Assembly (NCBI RefSeq): GCF_000149955.1
Contig: NC_030986.1
Span: forward strand, 367,298-431,297
Direction of reading: 5' to 3'
Source of the DNA: Fusarium oxysporum f. sp. lycopersici 4287
Taxonomy: Eukaryota; Ascomycota; Sordariomycetes; Hypocreales; Nectriaceae
Length of the DNA stretch: 64,000 bases
Shown here in pieces: positions 57,013 to 64,000 of this stretch; positions within the stretch are counted from its first letter, which is position 1; each line of letters begins with the position of its first letter. Below the pieces are notes generated by a model. That model was not told the DNA's origin and did not search any database. It saw only the letters and a list, made by a program, of their open reading frames with translations. A program made the position numbers and the translations under genes.

Positions 57013-59541
57013 ATGTCTGAATCTGCAAATGCGAAGCGTCGTCTGCGGCGCATCCCTGACGAATCCCGTAAGAGGAACGCTCAAAGTTGTGATCGTTGTC
57101 GAAAGGTGAGTATTTTGCTGTAAAGATGTCTTCTGAGTGATGTTGACTGCTTGTAGAGGAGGTGCAAATGTGTACCTGATCCTTCGGGCGTAGGCTGTGT
57201 GAATTGTCTTGAACATAACGTCACTTGCTCGTATACAGCGCCACGAAAGACGCGTTTCTACGGGAGTGTGGATGATTTGAGTGATAGGTTTGTCTCACTT
57301 CTCTGGATGTTGTGTAACGTCGTTGACACCATTAGGTATCGATGTCTCGAAGCAATTGTCAGAGGCGCTTTTCCGAATGAAACTCTTGATCATGTTAGTG
57401 ATCTTGCACAATTGGGCCAGAAGATGGGGTATAAAATGCCTGATGTTTCTGATCCTAACAGAACACATATAAGAGTTGAAGATCTGGTGCAGAATCCTTC
57501 TAGTAAAGAACGGACTCCGAGTACAGGCCCGGATATCATCACGGCCCATTCGAGGGCTGATACATCGCCGAGGAGTTCAAAGTCTCATAGTGAGGAGCCG
57601 CAATCGTCGCTTGTGAAGGATAACTCTGGTCATGAGCACTATATCGGACCATCAGGGACTCTGAACTTCTGGAATCAACTCCGGAATCTTGTTGACTCTA
57701 ATAATAGCCCTTATCCATCGCCTGGTCGTGAAGGAGCCACCAAGTTTACGCAGGATAACACAAGTCGACTTTTGGAAGCTGATGGACAAGACGAAGATGA
57801 CCAACCACCACGTACTGCAGCAACACCTCAAGATGGACCATCCCCTGGATCCATCACCTCTGCCATTGCGCGCGACTTTACACGTCTTCCAACAGCAGAC
57901 ATGGATGAAATCCTCGGCCAATTTCCCTCAAACGAAATCCTTGATCTACTTATCCAGTCATACTTCAAGAATGTTCACGACGACTTTCCTCTATTCCACA
58001 GAGCTACCTTTGAGGAAGAGTACGAAAGCTTCATCGTCGAAGCTCGCCGCAGTTCACGTCTTCCTTCGAGACCACTTCGATTACCGGACTGGGGTTGGAT
58101 AGGCTGCCTTCATATGATTGTGGTATTTGGCTCTATCGCTGATAGGTCAATACCAAATGTTGATCATTCTGCTCTTCGACGAAGATCTATTGCAGTGGCT
58201 AGGGGTCTGCTCCCTCAGTTTATCTCGAAGTGCTCACTTACGAATGTTCGAGTTCTGCTCCTTCTTTCATTATTTCTACATAACAATAATGAAAGAAATG
58301 CTGCGTGGAACATTGCCGGAACAGCTACTCGAATCTCCTTCGCTCTTGGTCTTCATCGCTCAGACATGAGTGTCTCATTCCGACCTCTAGAAAGAGAAGT
58401 TCGAAAATGGGTCTTCTGCACACTCTACTCCTTTGAGCAATTCCTTGCTTCAAGTCTCGGTAGACCTAGTGGCCTTCAAGAACTCGACGTCGAAGTCGTC
58501 CCACCACGAGAAGGCTTTGTCGAAGGAGGTGTAGGAACTGACGCAAGACTCGTATCATGGTCTGTCAAACTTCAAGCCATTCTCGCGCGAACAAGACTTC
58601 TGCACGTTGACATAAATCGAAGTTCAGGGCCGACGTTGGATGAAATATTGACTGCGCTGAATGGTTGGAAGAGGGATATTGGAAAAGCGCCTGGTCTCGA
58701 TGTCTCGTGGATCAAGATGGAGGGGCCGGCCCTGGAATCTATCGATCATGAAGGAGCTGTTGCTATGGAAGAATTAAAGGTATCGTTGGCGTGGAAAACA
58801 AGAGCTCAACTTCGCGCCGTGTTACTTCTGCACATTCACTTCCATTACATCGCCATCGTGGCTACACGTCCACTTCTTCTTCGCGAAGTTGCAGCAGCAC
58901 GGAAAGAAGACGCACCAAAAACTCCGGTTCCTACACATGCAGCTCTATGTGTGAAGCATGCATGTCAACTGAGTTATCTGATGATACTCCTAGATCACTT
59001 TGATGTTATCAATGGTCTTTCTGGCCTTGATATCTTTTATGCCTATTGCTCTGCTATGATACTAATCCTGCGGTTATTGCGGTTACGACCTGGCGAAGGT
59101 GCAGAGAGTATTGGACCAGATGAAGTAATACTCCAGAGCAAAGTCCGACGTCTAGTCGCGACCTTACGAAATGTCATCAACCACACGGATAAATGCGGCT
59201 CAATGAAGAGATTGGCTCAAGTTGTCGATACATTCTCAGAGTGCGCCAACAATCCGACTGATCCTCCGGGTATAGCGAATTTGCCCCCGCAGGGAATCAA
59301 CATGAACAATCCGCCGTATCCAGATGGTTGGTCGGCTGAAAAAATACAAGCACAGCAGGATCAAGGGATGGCACTTGGATCGATGGAAGGACTGTTGGAC
59401 TTTTTGCCGTTTCCGGGGTTTGGGATGGCTGAAGGATCTATGGCGCAGTATGTGCCAGGGAGTGAGATGGAGATGACGGGATGGCATGATATGGAGTTTT
59501 TGATGGAGGGGTATGGGGATCAGAGTAGGACGAATTATTAG
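57013..59541 (+). CDS. Zn2Cys6 transcription factor 2 of the hydantoinase cluster
   Basis: Three exons (57013-57105, 57157-57287, 57336-59541) give 809 residues. The finger is split by the first intron and reads CDRCRKRRCKC, then an eight-residue loop and CVNCLEHNVTC: six cysteines with normal spacing. A basic N-terminus (AKRRLRRIPDESRKRNAQ) precedes it. The 48-nt intron 2 is in frame, but its removal gives DRYRCLEAIVRGAFP, which fits the family better. The regulator domain includes DDFPLFHRATFEEEYESF, GTATRISFALGLHR and KWVFCTLYSFEQFLASSLGRPSG. The C-terminus is rich in Gly, Met and Pro. It is nuclear, and its target may be the divergent hydrolase or the cluster. Confidence 0.9.
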
Positions 59542-60308
59542 ACGACGTTATGGTACTTATGATAGATGTAATGATTGATTGAACGATGTGAATTAGTTAT
59601 AGGAGAAGATGTTGAACCTGTTGATGTTTGGCGTAGTCAGCTCCAAGCTACAGTAGCCCCTGAAGCCTACGACGAGCCGTCTTCAATTTAGGAGGGTGTG
59701 AACAGGACTCGAATCGTAACTTTGGCTACAAGAAATAGTTAACCCTTAACTATACTATGGAGTAAGTTGACGAATCTTATCTTCGCAAGGGTTGGGTTGG
59801 GGAAGACGGAATTCCGTGTCACAGTGAAAAACAGCCGTCTAGCACAAACCTTCACCCACTCTGTATAGTATCTAAATGGAAGTAAATGCAGCCCAGAGTA
59901 CAGCTTGCGGTCAATATAAGCCGGGGAAAGAGACTTCTCCGGAGGATTTTTCCCGTAGGATCAGCGAGATATGCAGCATGGACTGGTTTAGGTAGGTAAG
60001 TAATGCATTGAAGCTCCGATATTACCTTAATCGTCAATTAGGAATTGCTTACTACGGAAGAGCCTATTGGGTTTTAGTATCTTAACACCAACTCACCCTC
60101 GGGTCAAATGCTTCTGACACTAGACGCGAGCGAAGGATTCACATGCTATAGCAAGCAGTCAGGATCAGAGCTTATTTAACCGAGTGGTAGGATCGCTGCA
60201 TGACCCCTCTAAGGAAATCACCCACAAAGACATATGTTCCCGACGAAGTCCAGCAGTAGGTCAAGTTGCAATCCAGAGAGCCCAACTCAGCCAGTCACAT
60301 ATCGCAAA
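59542..60308. other. Intergenic region
   Basis: 3' flank of the regulator and promoter of the CVNH gene. A GAGTGGTAGGATCGCTGC stretch near 60181 resembles a tRNA D arm, but no complete tRNA fold is present. Confidence 0.5.
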
Positions 60309-60810
60309 ATGACCAAAGCGATCGCAGTTTTGTTGACCCTCCTGGGTATCGCATTCGCTCAAATCGATAGAACCTGTATTGACATCGCCTTCAACTCCGA
60401 AACAAACACGTTATCGGGTAAATGCCAGCCTCGTGATAACTCGGGCTACATCCCGTCCGAGTTGGACCTCAATGATTGTTTCGGATACGACGGCACCAAC
60501 ATTACAGTAAGTCGTTCTCGCAAAAGTAATTCGATTCATAAAATCTTAACAGTTTGTTAGCCAATTTACCATGGAAACTTTGCTGAGAGTTGTCATGGAT
60601 GCGAGATGTTCGTAGCGCCTGATCCGTGGTATGGGGGTGCAGAGTACTGGATTAGGTGCACTTGCAAGGGACAGAGTGAAAAGGTCGCTGTTCCTCTTGG
60701 TAAGTTGATTCTACGGATATGTACAGTGAGAAAGTGACTAACTGAGCTTAATAGAAGCCGCTGTTGCACATGAGTACGTGTCTAATAAGGATGGGCACTT
60801 GCTTTGTTGA
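60309..60810 (+). CDS. Secreted CVNH (cyanovirin-N-like) lectin domain protein
   Basis: Three exons (60309-60506, 60561-60699, 60755-60810) give 130 residues. Introns of 54 and 55 nt have GTAAGT donors. Residues 1-17 are a signal peptide (MTKAIAVLLTLLGIAFA). The mature part follows the CVNH pattern: a first strand block with TNTLSGKCQPRDN, the family motif SELDLNDCFGYDG, then NFAESCHGCEMF and WIRCTCKGQSEKVAVPL. CVNH domains bind mannose-rich glycans. Only one repeat set is present and the C-terminus after VPLE is short, so sugar binding is inferred. The number of cysteines (eight in the mature part) is high and suggests extra disulfides. Confidence 0.72.
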
Positions 60811-61205
60811 TTGAGAGGTTGTGCGAAAGACCAGTATGGGATCTATATTAAGCTCATTGTTCGATCAAGAAACAGTCCAAATGGGGTATTTGCTCAACAT
60901 TTTTGATCGTTGATAGCTTGTTCATGGAGTCTCTAATACAGTGAACAAAGCAATTGCTTGTGTGATTCTTTGTTCATACAGCGAAAACGAATGCTGGAAG
61001 AAATATTCAGATATAAAGGTATCGCAATCAGAACACGAAAGATTTAATGTTCAGTCAAGCCAATGTACGGTCAATGTATGAGTAGTGATCTATTTGACTC
61101 GTAGGTTTAGATTCATCATTATTAGCAACGTACTCAATTATCAACCACTACAACAAATACCGGCCCACACAATAAAAACCAACCAACACAACAGAAACCT
61201 ACAAC
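60811..61205. other. Intergenic region
   Basis: No gene seen; the last 60 bases are an A/C-rich leader. Confidence 0.5.
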
Positions 61206-62689
61206 ATGCCTTCTGATCACAACCTTGATCAAAACCCCGACTCCCTATCTTCTGATACGAAGACCTCCCAACAATCCTAACCAGTGACACTGGACTTTCT
61301 CCCCACTGAAGTCCTTCTCCAGATTTCAGGTGAACCTGGAAGAGACCAAAGCACATCTCAGCTCAGGAGTTCAAGGGGCTATGCTTGCTCAGCCCTTCTC
61401 TTAACCAACTGTATCTCCCCTTTAACTACTTTGGGAATAACAATGACGCTTTCTGTGACGTCATCAGAAGCGCCGATGTTAAGGTAATGGAGCGATGCGC
61501 CCAGCTTGGAGCTGCAACCGATATGAGATGGGAGATACCTGAATCTGACGGCTGCCAGTGCCTGTCCGAATAGCAGCATACCCACCACAGACCTATCGAC
61601 GAGCTATTGGAAAGTGTCTACTTGGGCGAAGCCCCCATTGACAAGAGCGTTGACGCTCTGAAGTGGCTTCTGGAAAGGAAGTTCGACATGAAAGAGCAGG
61701 GAGATCAGCCCTGGTATAACGCAAACGACTATTGCGATCATGTCCCTGAATTCCTGATCACAATCTTGAACAAGAGCCCTGATCGTGTCCGCACCGAAGG
61801 CATATGCCAAATGATCCAACTATTGCACAGCTATGGTTACTCGCTCCCTTTCCACATGAACTTTGTGTCATATTTGGGAAGAGGACTGGAAGATATTGGA
61901 GTTCCATCTATCCCAGGGTCTTTAGACGTCGCTCTACGCTCTCATTGCCCACCTGAACTTCTTGGACTTGTCCTTCGAGATTATTTACGTCCCCTCATGA
62001 AATTTGACGCTACCTCTTTTGCGAGATTTCCTCTCATGAAAAGATGGGCAGGAAAATATCGCTTCGCGGAACCTATAGGCTTCTTCGGAGAACCGAGTAT
62101 GGAAACAGCCGACCAGCCGTGGTGGAAATTCACTAATGTACTGAACACAATCTGGGGACTTTTCCTGGATCTGATGGATAACTCTACGAGCTGGACGGAA
62201 GCGTATCGTGGTGAAGCCGCAGACGTGTTCGGGAAGAAGATCAAGGTTCTTATCAAGTATCAAGTGCTCAACCAGCTCGAGGAGAACATGTTAAGAGGCA
62301 TCGCTGAGTCTATGCGATCAATGACAACTCCAACAAAGGCTAGCAACATTGGCGTAATCGATGATCGGGATTCTCAGTGCTGCTGGGAAACACTTTACCG
62401 TGCGATCCTCCCTTTCAAGAGTATTAAACAACATTGGATCTTGGACATCTGGGGATCTCATTAATCCAAACACTGTCTTTTCTATTCGCCGCGAATGCCA
62501 TCGTTTCAACATTGACCCCGACGGCAATGTTTACAAGATGTATCACGACTATCAGATGCAGAACGACCAGATTAGGCCGACGTTGAAACGGCCGTGGGGT
62601 AGCAAAGGGGTTGTAAAGAGAGAGGATGGAAAGTGGGTAGATCGCGAATGGAGTCGTTTGTTTGATACCGACGATGACACAGGCCTTTG
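61206..62689 (+). pseudogene. F-box-type protein gene with nonsense and frame defects
   Basis: The ATG at 61206 opens MPSDHNLDQNPDSLSSD, and the frame leads into LDFLPTEVLLQIS, the start of an F-box. The rest of the F-box is missing or reduced; a short GTGAAC..CTCAG gap leads to QEFKGLCLLSPSLNQLYLPF. In-frame stops stand at 61278 (TAA) and 61571 (TAG, GAA TAG CAG). After 61607 a long frame continues (SVDALKWLLERKFDM, ANDYCDHVPEFLITILNKS, with ankyrin-like helical pairs) to 62464. A final segment in another frame (FNIDPDGNVYKMYHDYQMQ, VKREDGKWVDREWSRLFD) ends at 62689. F-box proteins recruit targets to SCF ubiquitin ligases. This copy looks dead, though the distal part alone could still be expressed. 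Confidence 0.65.
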
Positions 62690-63266
62690 ATGGGTAGGAA
62701 GGATAGGAAGGAGCTTTTCGAGATTACCCAGCTGGGCTGAGGGATGCAGCTACGCGGATGTTGAGAAGGCTGTATGTGAGCGATGGACGGAACTTGATGC
62801 CGAAAAACACCTCCCTTGTGACCTTAGATGAGAGGGACGCAGGATGCTTAGTTACAAGTATGGGATATACATGGAAGTTTTATCAATTCAGGCAGGTGAG
62901 TTTTTGATCATGCAATGAGAGAATTTTCTTTTGTTTCAGCCAAGGCATACTTGATGTAATAGCGATCAAGGCATTGCTGTAATGTATTTTCACTTTGATT
63001 GTAATTTGCTTTTTATGTAACCATCCCTGCAGGCTGTGTCTACCAATTGATAGGCTTGTGTTTGATCACGGCCTGCCAAGCCCCAATGCAGGACTGACGT
63101 GGCATGAAAGCCTCGCCGCTGGGCATCTGCGATCTGACATTGAATGAACGAATTGCTATATGACATTTCCCTTTCATTCCGATTTCTCATTTTCTATCTG
63201 ATCTCTCACTCTCAACCTTTTTAATTTATATGAGCCAGTTCTATGAACTTTCTTTGCCCGCCAGCC
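62690..63266. other. Intergenic region
   Basis: No gene seen. Promoter of the edge gene. Confidence 0.5.
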
Positions 63267-64000
63267 ATGGATAAGTCACACTCGAATAATTACCATATCG
63301 CAATCGTGGCGCCGTTGCCGGAAGACTACGAAACCGCCAAAGCCTTGCTAGATGAACCCGAGCCAGAATTTCATTTGGTAAGCTCGGGTGCTGCATGCTC
63401 TTTTGGAAAAGTTGGCCATCACAATATCGTCCTGGTCGGGAAAGCTGGGGACATGACCAATGTCTCTATCTTCGTCAAAGACACTGTCGACGATTTACTC
63501 GAAGCTTTCCCGTCTGTTCGAGCTGGCTTTTTGATTGGAGTCAATGCTACAGCACCCGAAGGGAGCCTTGCCAAACCAGGCGATATCGTCGTGGGATTTC
63601 CGCTAGGCCTTCAAGCTGGGCAAGTTCAGTTCGACGTGAAGGAGACAACTGTTTCGAACTGCATCTCAACAACTTTTGAAATGAGCCACCCGTCCTCCTA
63701 TATTAAATATGTCATCAACACCATCCAATCCCCGGAGGGTCGCCAGCACTGGGACCAATATCTGCAACAACAATCGTCTCGAGCAGAGCTTGCCTCCACA
63801 GAGGATCAACAGCCGCTAGAACGAAATACCGAGAAACCCAACAAAATTCTACGGGGTAAAGTAGCATCCTCTACTCGTCTCCTGTCTGACCGTGATTTGG
63901 CCAACAGGGTCGGATGCGACAGCAAGATCATGTGCTTCGAACGAGCAGGTGCCAGTATCAAATCTAGATTTCCAATATTGACCATCTGTGGCATACTTAG
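63267..64000 (+). CDS. Phosphorylase-superfamily (PNP/UDP-like) domain protein, 5' part; probable NLR-type
   Basis: The frame is open from the ATG at 63267 to the window edge (244 codons); an in-frame ATG at 63243 is an alternative. The product begins YHIAIVAPLPEDYETAKALL, followed by GKVGHHNIVLVGKAGDMTN, the LIGVNATAPEGSLAKPGDIVVG block and KIMCFERAGASIKSRFPILTICGI. This is the nucleoside-phosphorylase-like domain that often stands at the N-terminus of fungal NLR proteins, before NACHT or NB-ARC and ankyrin, WD or TPR repeats. In such proteins it serves as effector or sensor. The usual GEG/GVNGG-like glycine motif is altered to GVNATA. What follows lies outside the window, so a stand-alone enzyme cannot be ruled out. 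Confidence 0.75.
   Translation, partial: MDKSHSNNYHIAIVAPLPEDYETAKALLDEPEPEFHLVSSGAACSFGKVGHHNIVLVGKAGDMTNVSIFVKDTVDDLLEAFPSVRAGFLIGVNATAPEGSLAKPGDIVVGFPLGLQAGQVQFDVKETTVSNCISTTFEMSHPSSYIKYVINTIQSPEGRQHWDQYLQQQSSRAELASTEDQQPLERNTEKPNKILRGKVASSTRLLSDRDLANRVGCDSKIMCFERAGASIKSRFPILTICGIL

Noticed and set aside
60170..60210. D-arm-like sequence GAGTGGTAGGATCGC
   Set aside because: No T-arm and no acceptor stem within tRNA distance.
1..64000. Transposons or CRISPR-like arrays
   Set aside because: No transposase or reverse-transcriptase motifs, terminal repeats or spaced repeat arrays were found.

Overview
The window looks like nuclear DNA of a filamentous ascomycete, most likely a Sordariomycete such as a Fusarium-like Hypocrealean. 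Genes are broken by many short introns (about 47-60 nt) with GTRNGT-type donors, CTRAC-like branch points and YAG acceptors. There are CT-rich 5' leaders, TATA boxes about 70-165 nt before start codons, and families typical of that group: Zn2Cys6 regulators, berberine-bridge oxidases, a P450, hydrophobin-like and cyanovirin-like secreted proteins, and NLR/STAND-type genes. No tRNA, rRNA, CRISPR array or intact transposon was seen. Exon structures were built by hand from splice signals, frame continuity and family resemblance; no database search was run.

Layout. 0-2 kb: two unrecognised genes, the first entering from the left edge. 3-7 kb: a family of small secreted cysteine-rich (hydrophobin-like) genes, two intact and one relic. 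7-10.4 kb: gene-poor, with one probable eroded gene. 10.4-15.5 kb: an Ohr/OsmC peroxidase, a complete 8-exon P450 and a TDT-family (Ssu1/Mae1-like) anion transporter. 16-21 kb: a divergent pair, a predicted DNA-binding/coiled-coil protein and an Hsp70-like ATPase. 21.8-29 kb: small membrane proteins, a beta-lactamase-fold hydrolase and a secreted FAD oxidase. 29.2-31.5 kb: a Zn2Cys6 regulator and an MmgE/PrpD gene, head to head and both missing their 5' halves. 32-38 kb: a TRI14-like secreted protein, a broken secreted cysteine-rich gene, a HAD phosphatase and a second FAD oxidase. 38.4-42.2 kb: another head-to-head pair of 5'-truncated, frameshifted genes (an NLR-like protein and an AAA+ ATPase). 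42.7-44.4 kb: an MFS sugar transporter. 46.4-59.5 kb: a coherent catabolic block. 60-64 kb: a secreted CVNH lectin-like gene, a broken F-box gene and the start of a gene with a nucleoside-phosphorylase-like domain.

The most coherent functional unit is 46.4-59.5 kb. A fused hydantoinase/oxoprolinase-DUF917 enzyme is divergent from an NCS1 permease, followed by a Zn2Cys6 regulator, an alpha/beta hydrolase and a second Zn2Cys6 regulator. This looks like uptake and ring opening of a hydantoin- or uracil-like cyclic ureide with dedicated regulation. The substrate is inferred, not shown.

The rest is a patchwork of intact accessory genes and decaying ones. Several relics carry in-frame TAA/TAG codons where Gln is expected. 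That fits CpA-to-TpA change (repeat-induced point mutation or ordinary decay), and one case can be compared directly with an intact paralogue inside the window.
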